A DNA stretch of 64,000 nucleotides. Source: Marivita sp051251565 (lineage in GTDB: Bacteria; Pseudomonadota; Alphaproteobacteria; Rhodobacterales; Rhodobacteraceae). The notes beneath the pieces were generated by a model that saw nothing but the letters and a program-made list of their open reading frames with translations, searched no databases and was not told where the DNA came from. Location of the stretch: assembly GCF_051251565.1 (NCBI RefSeq), contig NZ_JBPOFB010000005.1, positions 124,001 through 188,000 of the forward strand, given 5' to 3'. Positions 31,697 through 40,273 of this stretch are shown piece by piece. The stretch's first letter is position 1, and each line of letters begins with the position of its first letter. Position numbers and translations under genes: made by a program.

Positions 31697-32764
31697 TCAG
31701 GCCATACCGCCTTCGATCAGTCGATCCGCGAGAATCGCATAGGCATCCGCCATCGGCCCATCCCCAGACGCCACAGGCACGCCACCATCGCCCGCGAGCC
31801 GGGTCTCAAGGTCCAGCGGCAATTGCGCCAAAAGCGGGATGCCCCGCGCCGCGGCCTCATCGACCATGCCACCTGATCCGAAGATATGGCTTTGCCCGCC
31901 ACAATGCGGACAGGTGAAGACGGCCATGTTCTCGATCAGGCCAAGCACCGGGGTTTTCAGCGTCTCGAACATATCCAGCGCCTTGCGCGCGTCCAGAAGC
32001 GCCACATCTTGGGGCGTGGACACAACAATGGCCCCGGACACCTGCGCCTTTTGACACAGGGTCATTGCGATATCGCCCGTGCCCGGCGGCAGATCGACGA
32101 TCAGCACATCCAGATCGCCCCACGCCACCTGCGACAACATCTGTTGCAACGCCCCCATCAGCATCGGACCGCGCCAGACAAGCGCCTTTTCCTCGGGCAG
32201 CATCAGACCGATGGACATGACCGTCACACCATGCGCGACGAGCGGAATAATGGTCTGGCCATCCGGGCTTTCGGGTTTTTGTGACACCCCCATCATGCGC
32301 GGCACACTGGGGCCGTAGATGTCGCCATCCAACAGGCCAACCCGCCGTCCGGCGCGGGCCAGGGCAACGGCGAGGTTGGACGACACGGTGGATTTGCCGA
32401 CACCGCCCTTTCCCGACCCAATCGCCAGGATGCGCGACACCCCTGAGGGTTTCAGCGATTCCGCCTGCGGCTTGGGGTGTCCACCGATCTTCAATCCGGT
32501 GGGCGCTTTTGCGGCTGGGCCATGCGCCGTCAGCGCAACGGTCACGTCCGACACACCCGGCAATTCGGCCACCACCGCCTCTGCGGCCTTGCGCACAGGT
32601 TCCATAAGGCGGGCTATTTCCGGCGATGGCGCTTCGATTACAAAGCGCACGACACTGCCATCGACCTGGATCGCCCGCACAAGATCGGCCGAAATCAGGT
32701 CTTTGCCATCGGGAATCGCCACACGGGCCAAAGCGGTGCGAATCTGCTCGGACGTTACGGACAT
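31697..32764 (-). CDS. mrp: Iron-sulfur cluster carrier protein Mrp/ApbC
   Basis: 355 residues from ATG 32764. The N-terminal MIP18-like domain (about 1-95; ISADLVRAIQVDGSVV, LPGVSDVTVALTAHG) is followed by the P-loop NTPase with deviant Walker A IGSGKGGVGKSTVSSNLA. The bridging CxxC is in VFTCPHCGGQSHIFG. It loads and transfers [4Fe-4S] clusters. It is monocistronic and divergent from the DUF1127 gene. Confidence 0.95.
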   Translation of the reverse strand: MSVTSEQIRTALARVAIPDGKDLISADLVRAIQVDGSVVRFVIEAPSPEIARLMEPVRKAAEAVVAELPGVSDVTVALTAHGPAAKAPTGLKIGGHPKPQAESLKPSGVSRILAIGSGKGGVGKSTVSSNLAVALARAGRRVGLLDGDIYGPSVPRMMGVSQKPESPDGQTIIPLVAHGVTVMSIGLMLPEEKALVWRGPMLMGALQQMLSQVAWGDLDVLIVDLPPGTGDIAMTLCQKAQVSGAIVVSTPQDVALLDARKALDMFETLKTPVLGLIENMAVFTCPHCGGQSHIFGSGGMVDEAAARGIPLLAQLPLDLETRLAGDGGVPVASGDGPMADAYAILADRLIEGGMA

Positions 32765-32877
32765 GCACACCCTTTCATCGTTCTGTAACAGAGATGGCAG
32801 CCAAGCCGCGCAGCTTCAACCCAATGCCCCAAAATTAGTCCCGTTAGCGCAAAACGCACAAATTTGAACCAATGGGC

Positions 32878-32896
32878 CTATGCAATTGCTGCATAG
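32878..32896. repeat. Palindrome upstream of the DUF1127 gene
   Basis: CTATGCA-ATTGC-TGCATAG, 7-base arms, in the 226-base gap between mrp and the DUF1127 gene. A related TGCAGTTGCAGCA lies about 30 bases downstream, and CACAAATT(T/C)GAAC occurs twice in the same gap. These are possible regulatory sites; no factor can be named. Confidence 0.4.
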
Positions 32897-32990
32897 CAGC
32901 GTTGAGCCAAAAACCTATTGTGCAGTTGCAGCATTTGCCTATCTTTGTGCCAAGCGAACGGAAACACACAAATTCGAACTGAGCAGTCAC

Positions 32991-33209
32991 ATGGCATACG
33001 AAACCAACAGCATCAGCACCTTCGGCACCAGCATCCTTGATCGGGTCGCCGCTGTGATCGCAGAGTACCGGGTCAAAGCAGCCCATCGCAAGGTCTACCG
33101 CGACACGGTGCGCGAACTTGGCGCGCTGTCGAACCGAGAATTGTGCGACCTCGGTCTGCACCGCAGCGAAATCCGCCGCGTCGCCTATCAGGCAGCGTAC
33201 GAAAGCTGA
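32991..33209 (+). CDS. ccaF1: DUF1127 small protein, CcaF1-like
   Basis: 72 residues: a variable N-terminus and the DUF1127 core YRDTVRELGALSNRELCDLG followed by LHRSEIRRVAYQAAYES, an arginine-rich helical RNA-binding-like motif. In R. sphaeroides the DUF1127 protein CcaF1 is cotranscribed with the CcsR small RNAs, affects their maturation and is induced by stress sigma factors. The three CcsR-like units that follow make this the orthologous locus. The symbol is by analogy of arrangement. Confidence 0.85.
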   Translation: MAYETNSISTFGTSILDRVAAVIAEYRVKAAHRKVYRDTVRELGALSNRELCDLGLHRSEIRRVAYQAAYES

Positions 33210-33254
33210 AACCAATTCGGCGAGCATGGCCCACGGGCCCCTCGCCAACCCTAT

Positions 33255-33330
33255 CGGACGCCATCTCCTCCTCCCTGGGCGCTCCGTATTAGACGGTGGC
33301 ACATCTCCTCCTCCCTTGTGTCACCGTCGC
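33255..33330 (+). ncRNA. CcsR-like small RNA, unit 1
   Basis: Two stem-loops. 33255-33286 pairs CGGA-CGCC with GGCG-TCCG (one bulge). 33292-33328 pairs GACGGTG...CACA with TGTG...CACCGTC. Both loops contain CTCCTCCTCCCT, the CCUCCUCCC anti-Shine-Dalgarno-like motif that defines CcsR RNAs. It begins 45 bases after the DUF1127 stop. Confidence 0.85.
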
Positions 33331-33354
33331 AAGTTTCGGGCTTCGGCCTACATC

Positions 33355-33433
33355 AGATCGGCATCCTCTCCTCCTCCCTGGATGTCGTGATTAAGACGGT
33401 GGCGCTTTTCCTCCTCCCTAGCGTCACCGTCGC
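33355..33433 (+). ncRNA. CcsR-like small RNA, unit 2
   Basis: 33359-33387 pairs CGGCATCC with GGATGTCG; 33395-33431 pairs GACGGTG...CGCT with AGCG...CACCGTC. Both loops carry CCTCCTCCC. The stems differ from unit 1 by compensating changes (CACA/TGTG becomes CGCT/AGCG), evidence for selection on structure. A UUCG tetraloop hairpin (GGGC-TTCG-GCCT) separates it from unit 1. Confidence 0.87.
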
Positions 33434-33457
33434 AAGTTTCGGGCTTCGGCCCACACG

Positions 33458-33543
33458 AGCTCGATGTCCTCTCCTCCTCCCTGGACATCGTGAACTGGAA
33501 ACGGTGATGCCTCTCCTCCCTTGGCATCACCGTTTTTTCTTTT
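33458..33543 (+). ncRNA. CcsR-like small RNA, unit 3 with terminator
   Basis: 33462-33490 pairs CGATGTCC with GGACATCG around a CCTCCTCCC loop. 33499-33535 pairs AAACGGTGATGCC with GGCATCACCGTTT around TCTCCTCCCTT, and a run of T follows. The last loop has one CTC fewer than the others. A second copy of the TTTCGGGCTTCGGCC spacer lies between units 2 and 3. Confidence 0.87.
33499..33543 (+). terminator. Rho-independent terminator of the DUF1127-CcsR transcript
   Basis: A 13-base-pair stem followed by TTTTTTCTTTT. It doubles as the second hairpin of CcsR unit 3 and separates the array from valS. Confidence 0.9.
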
Positions 33544-33667
33544 GCGGGGGGGCCACCAGACAGTTTTGCGCCCCGCTTGGGTTTTCCTTTCCCCGCCCTT
33601 TCGCTAGATGAGGCGCAACGGAACATCTGTCGCCCGGTGGGGCGGCACAAAAGCGGGAATTGACCCC

Positions 33668-36600
33668 ATGGCGATGGAAAAGACATTCGACGCCCAGGCC
33701 GCCGAAGCACGGCTCTACAAGGCGTGGGAAGACAGTGGAGCCTTCAAGGCCGGCGCAAATGCGTCGCGCGAGGACACGTTCTGCGTGATGATTCCGCCGC
33801 CCAACGTGACGGGATCGTTGCACATGGGCCACGCGTTCAACAACACGTTGCAGGACATCCTTGTGCGGTGGCACCGGATGCGGGGGTTTGACACGCTCTG
33901 GCAGCCGGGCACAGACCATGCGGGCATCGCCACGCAGATGGTGACCGAGCGCGAAATGGCCGCCAATGGCGAACCACCGCGCCGCGAAATGGGGCGTGAG
34001 GCGTTTCTGGATCGGGTCTGGCAGCAAAAAGTCAAATCCCGTGGCACGATCATCGGGCAGCTCAAGCGCCTTGGCGCATCCGCAGATTGGTCACGCGAGG
34101 CATTCACCATGGGTGGTGCTGCGGGCGACCCGGATCGCGGACACGGTCCGAACTTCCACGACGCGGTGATCAAGGTCTTTGTTGATATGTACGACAAGGG
34201 CCTGATCTATCGCGGCAAGCGGTTGGTCAACTGGGACCCGCATTTCGAGACCGCGATCTCTGATCTCGAAGTCGAGAATATCGAGAACCCCGGCCACATG
34301 TGGCACTTCAAATACCCTTTGGCGGCCAAAGAAAATGGAGAACGCGCGACCTATACGTATATCGAAAAAGACGAGGACGGGAATGTCACGCTTGAGGAAG
34401 AGCGCGACTACATCTCTATCGCCACGACGCGCCCCGAAACCATGCTGGGCGACGGCGCGGTGGCGGTTCACCCGTCGGATGAACGCTATGCGCCGATTGT
34501 GGGCAAGCTGTGCGAGATCCCGGTTGGCCCGAAAGAACACCGCCGCCTGATCCCGATCATCACGGATGAATACCCCGATCCCACCTTCGGCTCTGGCGCG
34601 GTCAAGATCACCGGCGCGCATGACTTCAACGACTACGGTGTCGCCAAGCGCGGGAACATCCCCTGCTACCGCCTGATGGACACCAAGGCGCATATGCGCG
34701 ACGACGGCGCGCCTTATGCCGAGGCGGCGATGATCGCCGGTGCCGTGGCGCGCGGCGAACGCACACTGACCGAGGCGGAAACCGACGCGCTGAACCTTGT
34801 CCCCGATCACCTGCGCGGGCTGGACCGGTTTGCGGCGCGCAAGGCCGTGATCGACGAGATCACCGAAGAAGGTCTGGCGGTGATGACCCACGCCGACAAC
34901 CCTGTCTTGGGCCGCAAGCTGGGCGAAGAGGACGACCCCGCCGAACTGGTCCCGCTGGTCGAGGCCAAGCCGATCATGCAGCCCTTCGGCGACCGCTCAA
35001 AGGTGGTGATCGAGCCGATGCTGACCGACCAATGGTTCGTGGACGCCGAAAAGATCGTCGGCCCCGCGCTGGACGCCGTGCGCTCGGGTCAGGTCAGGAT
35101 CGTGCCGGAATCGGGCGAGCGGACCTATTACCACTGGCTCGAGAATATCGAACCCTGGTGCATCTCGCGCCAGCTTTGGTGGGGACATCAGATCCCGGTG
35201 TGGTATGGACCGACCCTTACCCAAGATGGCACCGGGGTAGCCTACGGCACAGCGAAGCCGTTTTGTGCGGCAACTGAGAAAGAGGTTCTGAAACTCGCAC
35301 GTGAATACTACGGAGGCGATGTTGAAATCTCACATGAAGATCATGGAGACATGGCTATCAACATGTTTGTCTCAGCGATCGAAACCAGCCCATACGATGA
35401 GTACGATAGCGAAGGAAACCTCGTCAAACAGTCGTCAGGCGAAACAATCAAACTCTACCGCGACCCCGACGTGCTCGACACATGGTTCTCCTCCGGTCTC
35501 TGGCCCATCGGCACGCTGGGCTGGCCGGAACAGACGCCCGAACTGGCAAAGTATTTCCCGACATCCGTGTTGATCACAGGGCAGGACATCCTGTTCTTCT
35601 GGGTCGCGCGGATGATGATGATGCAACTGGCGGTCGTCGATCAGGTGCCGTTCAAGGACGTCTACCTGCACGGCCTCGTGCGCGACGCCAAGGGCAAGAA
35701 GATGTCCAAATCGCTGGGCAACGTGGTTGATCCGCTTGAGATCATTGACGAATACGGCGCAGATGCGATGCGGTTTACCAACGCGTCTATGGCGTCGCTT
35801 GGCGGTGTGCTCAAGCTCGATATGCAGCGCATCGCCGGATACCGGAATTTCAGCACCAAGCTTTGGAACGCGACGCGCTTTGCCGAGATGAATGGCGTGT
35901 TCGAGGGCCGCACACCGTCCGCCGACATCCCCACAGCCACCGCGACCGTGAACACCTGGATCATCGGAGAAACCGCCCGCGTCCGCGCCGAGGTGGACGC
36001 GGCGCTGGACGCCTACCGCTTTGATGACGCGGCGGCGGCGCTGTATCGCTTTGTCTGGGGCAAGGTCTGCGACTGGTACGTCGAATTCTCCAAGCCGCTG
36101 CTCTTGGATGATGGCCCACACACCGCCGAGACCAAGCAAACCATGGCGTGGGTCATTGACCAATGCCTGATCCTGTTGCACCCGATCATGCCCTTTATCA
36201 CCGAAGAGCTTTGGGCGGTGACGGGGACACGCTCCAAGATGCTGGTCCACGCCGATTGGCCGACCTATGGCGACGACCTGATCGACGCCGAGGCTGACCG
36301 CGAGATGAACTGGGTGATTGGCCTGATCGAAGGCATTCGGTCGGCGCGGCAGCAGATGCATGTGCCCGTGGGCCTGTACCTGCCGCTGGTGGTCAAGGAT
36401 TACGGTGACAGTGCCCGCGCTGCGTGGGATCGCAACGAAATGCTGATCAAGCGTCTGGCCCGGATCGACGACCTGACGGTGGTTGATGCCTTCCCCAAAG
36501 GCTGTGCCACGGTGCCTGCCGATGGCGCGACCTTTGGCATACCGCTGGCCGACATCATTGATGTGGGGGCGGAAAAAGACCGGCTGGACAAGGCGTTGCA

Positions 36601-36769
36601 AAAGCTGGCCAAGGAAATAGGCGGGATGAAGGGCCGGTTGGGCAATCCGAAATTCGTCGCAAGCGCGCCGGATGAGGTGGTCGAGGAAACCCGCGCCAAT
36701 CTGGCCGCGCGCGAAGACGAGGCGGCCAAATTGCAAGACGCGCTCGACCGTTTGGCCGAACTGGGTTGA
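33668..36769 (+). CDS. valS: Valine--tRNA ligase
   Basis: Charges tRNA-Val. 1033 residues from ATG 33668; the in-frame start at 33608 overlaps the CcsR terminator region and is rejected. HIGH-type motif PPNVTGSLHMGHAF, an editing domain with TTRPETMLGDGAVAVHPSD, the class I core DVLDTWFSSGLWPIGTLGWP and KKMSKSLGNVVDPL, then the anticodon-binding domain and a C-terminal coiled coil (KDRLDKALQKLAKEI). Codons about 530-600 (35260-35460) are visibly poorer in G and C than the flanks, suggesting a recombined or inserted patch. Confidence 0.97.
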   Translation: MAMEKTFDAQAAEARLYKAWEDSGAFKAGANASREDTFCVMIPPPNVTGSLHMGHAFNNTLQDILVRWHRMRGFDTLWQPGTDHAGIATQMVTEREMAANGEPPRREMGREAFLDRVWQQKVKSRGTIIGQLKRLGASADWSREAFTMGGAAGDPDRGHGPNFHDAVIKVFVDMYDKGLIYRGKRLVNWDPHFETAISDLEVENIENPGHMWHFKYPLAAKENGERATYTYIEKDEDGNVTLEEERDYISIATTRPETMLGDGAVAVHPSDERYAPIVGKLCEIPVGPKEHRRLIPIITDEYPDPTFGSGAVKITGAHDFNDYGVAKRGNIPCYRLMDTKAHMRDDGAPYAEAAMIAGAVARGERTLTEAETDALNLVPDHLRGLDRFAARKAVIDEITEEGLAVMTHADNPVLGRKLGEEDDPAELVPLVEAKPIMQPFGDRSKVVIEPMLTDQWFVDAEKIVGPALDAVRSGQVRIVPESGERTYYHWLENIEPWCISRQLWWGHQIPVWYGPTLTQDGTGVAYGTAKPFCAATEKEVLKLAREYYGGDVEISHEDHGDMAINMFVSAIETSPYDEYDSEGNLVKQSSGETIKLYRDPDVLDTWFSSGLWPIGTLGWPEQTPELAKYFPTSVLITGQDILFFWVARMMMMQLAVVDQVPFKDVYLHGLVRDAKGKKMSKSLGNVVDPLEIIDEYGADAMRFTNASMASLGGVLKLDMQRIAGYRNFSTKLWNATRFAEMNGVFEGRTPSADIPTATATVNTWIIGETARVRAEVDAALDAYRFDDAAAALYRFVWGKVCDWYVEFSKPLLLDDGPHTAETKQTMAWVIDQCLILLHPIMPFITEELWAVTGTRSKMLVHADWPTYGDDLIDAEADREMNWVIGLIEGIRSARQQMHVPVGLYLPLVVKDYGDSARAAWDRNEMLIKRLARIDDLTVVDAFPKGCATVPADGATFGIPLADIIDVGAEKDRLDKALQKLAKEIGGMKGRLGNPKFVASAPDEVVEETRANLAAREDEAAKLQDALDRLAELG

Positions 36770-36803
36770 ACTGCTCTTTTTTGGGGGGCAGCCACGCGAA
36801 ACG

Positions 36804-36836
36804 CCCGGTCGGAGGTTGCCTCCGCCGGGTGGTTTT
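36804..36836 (+). terminator. Candidate terminator after valS
   Basis: CCCGG-T-CGGAGG pairs with CCTCCG-C-CGGG with one bulge and a three-base loop, then TGGTTTTCGTTT. It lies about 35 bases after the valS stop. Confidence 0.6.
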
Positions 36837-37172
36837 CGTTTGGGAGCGAACCTCCCTGTCTTGGTAAAGACGCGGCGCCGCCCCTTAGGGCCATGACCGT
36901 TCTCTGTCGCTTCGGGGGATGTCCCCCGGACCTGTACCCCCGCCACGGGGCCTGATTGACCGGTCTGTCATGGTCGTCCCCCATAAGGGGGCATGAAGAG
37001 CAAAGTCATGGTGGTCGCGGTGTGGGAGTGACCCTGTCCGCTCGATGCGCATCGTGCGACGGGTTTTGCGCGGTTGGGGTTAACGACCTGCCAATGATGC
37101 GCGCGGTGGGCGTGCCAAGGGCGGCGCGGTCAGCCCCGAGCAAGTGAATCGCGCGGTCCTTCGACGGCTGGA
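36837..37172. other. Intergenic interval between valS and the ThDP enzyme, no gene seen
   Basis: About 335 bases between two convergent genes. Short open frames of poor composition only. A CCCC-rich stretch with GTCATGGTC occurs, but I find no RNA family or clear repeat. Confidence 0.5.
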
Positions 37173-38768
37173 TCAGCCCGCGATGTCGGCTGTGACGCGG
37201 ATCACCGTTGGTCCCTGTGCCAAAAACGCCGCTGTCACGGCGCGTTGCAGGGCCGCAAGGCTGTCGGGGTGCACCGCCCCTGCCCCATACGCCCGCGCGA
37301 GGGCAAGAAAATCCGGGTTCCGCGCCACAACCGCATTGGGCGCGATCTGGCTGCGGATCATGCTGTCTTCGATCTCGCCCAGCTTACCATTGTCCCAGAC
37401 AAGGATCGGCAGCGGCACGCCCAGCTCCACCGCCGTGCCCAACTCCTGGATGGTGTATTGCAGGCCGTAATCCCCCGCGATGGCCAGTGTCGGTTTGCCC
37501 GGTCGCGCCACCGCCCCGCCGATGGCGGCGGGCAACGCGTAACCCAGTGTGCCAAAGCCATACGGGTGATGCCAATGCCCCGGACGCGGCATGTCCCACA
37601 CCTCTTTCGCGGCATATGCAAATTGGGTCATGTCCGAATAGATCATGGTGTCGTCTGGCAGCACCTCTTGCAGGGCAGCACAGATCGGCACGATGCCAGG
37701 GCGTTCGGCATCTACTTCGGCCCGCCATGCGGCGCGTTTGCGGGCGATGGCGGGGATGTCCCATTTGGCGGGCTTGTCGTCGGTGCGCGCCGGAATGGCG
37801 ATGGACATGGCGTGCAGGAACGCACCCGCATCGGCAAGGATCGCGGTGTCCTGCGGCCCCAGACCAGCGAAGTTTTCGGGATCAATATCCACCCGGATCA
37901 TCGGCGCGGTGTGGCCCAGCGTGGGACGCCAAAGATCGACCTCAGACAGGGTTGTGCCAACAGCAATCACAAGATCGGCCTGCGCGGCCACGTCTGCACT
38001 GTCGGTGCGGGCCAGAAAGCTGCCGAGATAAAGCGGCTGGTCCGCCGGCACCACGCCGCGTGCGGCATAGGTGACAAAGCTCGCCGCGCCGGTCTGGCGC
38101 AGCAGATCAGGGACCGCCCTGGCCCCCGCCACAGCTCCGCCGCCAAACACAAAGAGCGGCTTTTGCGCGGCAAGCACAGCGTCTACGACGCGCGTGACAT
38201 CGGCATGGGACGCGGCAGGGTATCGGGGCCGCGCCACAGGCGGACGCGGTGCCGGGCCTGCCAAAGCGCCCAAGGTCGCAATGGGCACCTGCACATGGCA
38301 GGGCCGCGCGCGGGTGCTGGCGAAGTGGTCAAACGCTCGGTCGATCAGCGCATAAGCCGCGTCAGCACTGCGCGCCTCTTCGGACCATGCACAAACAGTT
38401 TCCGCCGCCGCGCGCTGGTCACGCATCTGGTGCAACTGTCCACGCCGTGCGGCTGTTTCATCCAGACAGGACGAGATCGCCAGCACAGGAACGCTGTCGG
38501 AATAGGCCTGTCCCAGCGGCGTCAGGATATTGGTCAGCCCCGGCCCCGTGATCACATAGGCCACACCCGGCTTGCCGCTGGCCCGGGCATAGCCATCGGC
38601 CATAAAACCCGCGCCTTGTTCGTGCCGCGCCAGCACATGGGTGATGCCCGCCTGCTCGATCCCGCGATACAGTTCGACATTGTGCACACCGGGGATGCCA
38701 AAGATCGTGTCGACCCCGCGATCCTTGAGCATTTGCGACATCTGCGCGCCAAGAGGCTGTTGGGTCAT
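37173..38768 (-). CDS. aruI: Thiamine-diphosphate-dependent decarboxylase, probable 5-guanidino-2-oxopentanoate decarboxylase
   Basis: 531 residues from ATG 38768. An N-terminal Pyr domain with the catalytic Glu (VLARHEQGAGFMADGYARAS), a central domain, and a C-terminal ThDP domain with GDYGLQYTIQELGTAVELGV and WDNGKLGEIEDSM. The overall look fits AruI of the arginine transaminase pathway, which decarboxylates 2-ketoarginine. Other acetolactate-synthase-like functions are possible, since no aruH is nearby. The start overlaps the trkH stop by one base. Confidence 0.7.
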   Translation of the reverse strand: MTQQPLGAQMSQMLKDRGVDTIFGIPGVHNVELYRGIEQAGITHVLARHEQGAGFMADGYARASGKPGVAYVITGPGLTNILTPLGQAYSDSVPVLAISSCLDETAARRGQLHQMRDQRAAAETVCAWSEEARSADAAYALIDRAFDHFASTRARPCHVQVPIATLGALAGPAPRPPVARPRYPAASHADVTRVVDAVLAAQKPLFVFGGGAVAGARAVPDLLRQTGAASFVTYAARGVVPADQPLYLGSFLARTDSADVAAQADLVIAVGTTLSEVDLWRPTLGHTAPMIRVDIDPENFAGLGPQDTAILADAGAFLHAMSIAIPARTDDKPAKWDIPAIARKRAAWRAEVDAERPGIVPICAALQEVLPDDTMIYSDMTQFAYAAKEVWDMPRPGHWHHPYGFGTLGYALPAAIGGAVARPGKPTLAIAGDYGLQYTIQELGTAVELGVPLPILVWDNGKLGEIEDSMIRSQIAPNAVVARNPDFLALARAYGAGAVHPDSLAALQRAVTAAFLAQGPTVIRVTADIAG

Positions 38769-40216
38769 CACGCTCTCCAGAAACTGACGGTGAAGATGGC
38801 ATAGACTGCCAAAAGTTCGAGCCGCCCGAGCAACATACCCAGTGTCAGCATCCATTTCGCGGTGTCATTCAGACCTGCGAAATTGCCCGACGGGCCAATC
38901 TCTGGGCCAAGGCCGGGGCCGATATTCGCCAGCGCAGTGGCCGCACCGGACACAGACGTGATCAGATCAAGCCCGGTCATGCCCAGGCCAACCGACAGAA
39001 CCCCCAGCGTGATCACGAAAAACACGAAAAACGAGATCACCGAGTTCAACACATCTTCGCCCACCGGACGCCCGGAATAGCGGGGCATGAACACGCCATG
39101 CGGCGATCGGATCTTGCGCAATTGCACCTTGATCGACGCAAACAGCAGTTGATAGCGGAAAATCTTGATCGAACACGAGGTCGACCCCGCGCAGCCGCCG
39201 ATCAGGCCGATAAAGAAGAAGACCGAGATCAGGAACGGCCCCCACCCCATGTAGTCAACGCTGGCATAGCCTGTTCCGGTCATGATCGACACGATATTGA
39301 ACAGCGCCTCACGGAACGCCTGTTCGGGGCGATGCGGGAAGATATGGGTCAGCGTAAAGGCCGTGACCAGCACAAGCACCGCGATGGTGGCCATAAAGGC
39401 GCGAATTTGGCTGTCTTTCCAAAGCACCCGATAATTGCCCTTGGTCATCTGCACAAAGCGCACAAACGGCAAGGCGGCGGCGATCATGAACACGGATGCC
39501 ACATATTCCGCCGGTCCCTGAAACGTGCCAAACGACGCGTCGTAGTTCGAAAACCCGCCCGTCGAGACCGTGGTGAGCGCGTGTACCGTGGCGTCAAACA
39601 CATCCATGCCGACAACGTAATAGCTGGTTGCGCAAGCGATGGTGATGGCGATGTAAATGGTCGAGATCGAGGCCGAAATCTCGGTCGCGCGGGGCAGGAT
39701 TTTGCCCATCGTATCAAAGGATTCGGTGCGGAAAATCTGCATGCCCCCGACCCTGAGTTCGGGCAGGAACACCATGGCCACAACGATGATCCCGATCCCG
39801 CCCAGCCATTGCAGCAGGCCGCGCCACAGCAAGATACCCTTGGGCAGGTCTTCGAGACCGGAAAACACCGTTGATCCGGTGGTGGTGAGGCCCGACATGG
39901 CCTCGAAAAACGCATCGACAAAGCGTGCGTCGGTGTCGCCCAGCACGAAGGGGATGGCCCCGAAAATCGGCAGCGCCACCCAGACCCCGGTGGTGAGCAG
40001 GAAGGTTTGCTGAATGGACAGCCCTTCTTTGACGCCATTGGCCGAAGCCAGCGCGATCAGTCCCCCGGAAAACATGGTGAGCACAGAGCTTTGCAGGAAC
40101 ACATGCCATTCTCCCCGGCCCTCGGCCAGATCGACCAGCATGGGCAACAGCATCGCTGCCCCGAGAGCAGCGACCAGAAGGCCGATCACATAGGCTACAG
40201 GACGGATGTCGAACAT
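38768..40216 (-). CDS. trkH: Trk-type potassium uptake protein TrkH
   Basis: 482 residues with the four-fold pore architecture. Pore-loop segments include SGLTTTGSTVFSGLEDLP, ALTTVSTGGFSNYDASFG, SIMTGTGYASVDYMGWG and AATALANIGPGLGPEIG; the Gly residues at the filter positions are present. It requires a TrkA partner, encoded elsewhere. ATG 40216 is chosen over an earlier in-frame start, since the added residues are charged and the first membrane helix follows directly. Confidence 0.93.
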   Translation of the reverse strand: MFDIRPVAYVIGLLVAALGAAMLLPMLVDLAEGRGEWHVFLQSSVLTMFSGGLIALASANGVKEGLSIQQTFLLTTGVWVALPIFGAIPFVLGDTDARFVDAFFEAMSGLTTTGSTVFSGLEDLPKGILLWRGLLQWLGGIGIIVVAMVFLPELRVGGMQIFRTESFDTMGKILPRATEISASISTIYIAITIACATSYYVVGMDVFDATVHALTTVSTGGFSNYDASFGTFQGPAEYVASVFMIAAALPFVRFVQMTKGNYRVLWKDSQIRAFMATIAVLVLVTAFTLTHIFPHRPEQAFREALFNIVSIMTGTGYASVDYMGWGPFLISVFFFIGLIGGCAGSTSCSIKIFRYQLLFASIKVQLRKIRSPHGVFMPRYSGRPVGEDVLNSVISFFVFFVITLGVLSVGLGMTGLDLITSVSGAATALANIGPGLGPEIGPSGNFAGLNDTAKWMLTLGMLLGRLELLAVYAIFTVSFWRA

Positions 40217-40273
40217 GGGCTTACCGTTGTCCCCGGACCGCCGGGGTGTCAAGTATCGCGGCGCGTCTGCGGG

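Noticed and set aside
33255..33543. Possible CRISPR array because of regularly spaced repeats
   Set aside because: The repeats are stem-loops with fixed loops and covarying stems, followed by a terminator. There are no unique spacers or cas genes. CcsR-type small RNAs fit.
35435..36946. 500-codon minus-strand open frame opposite valS
   Set aside because: Antisense shadow of the valS catalytic and anticodon domains; no motif or ribosome site.
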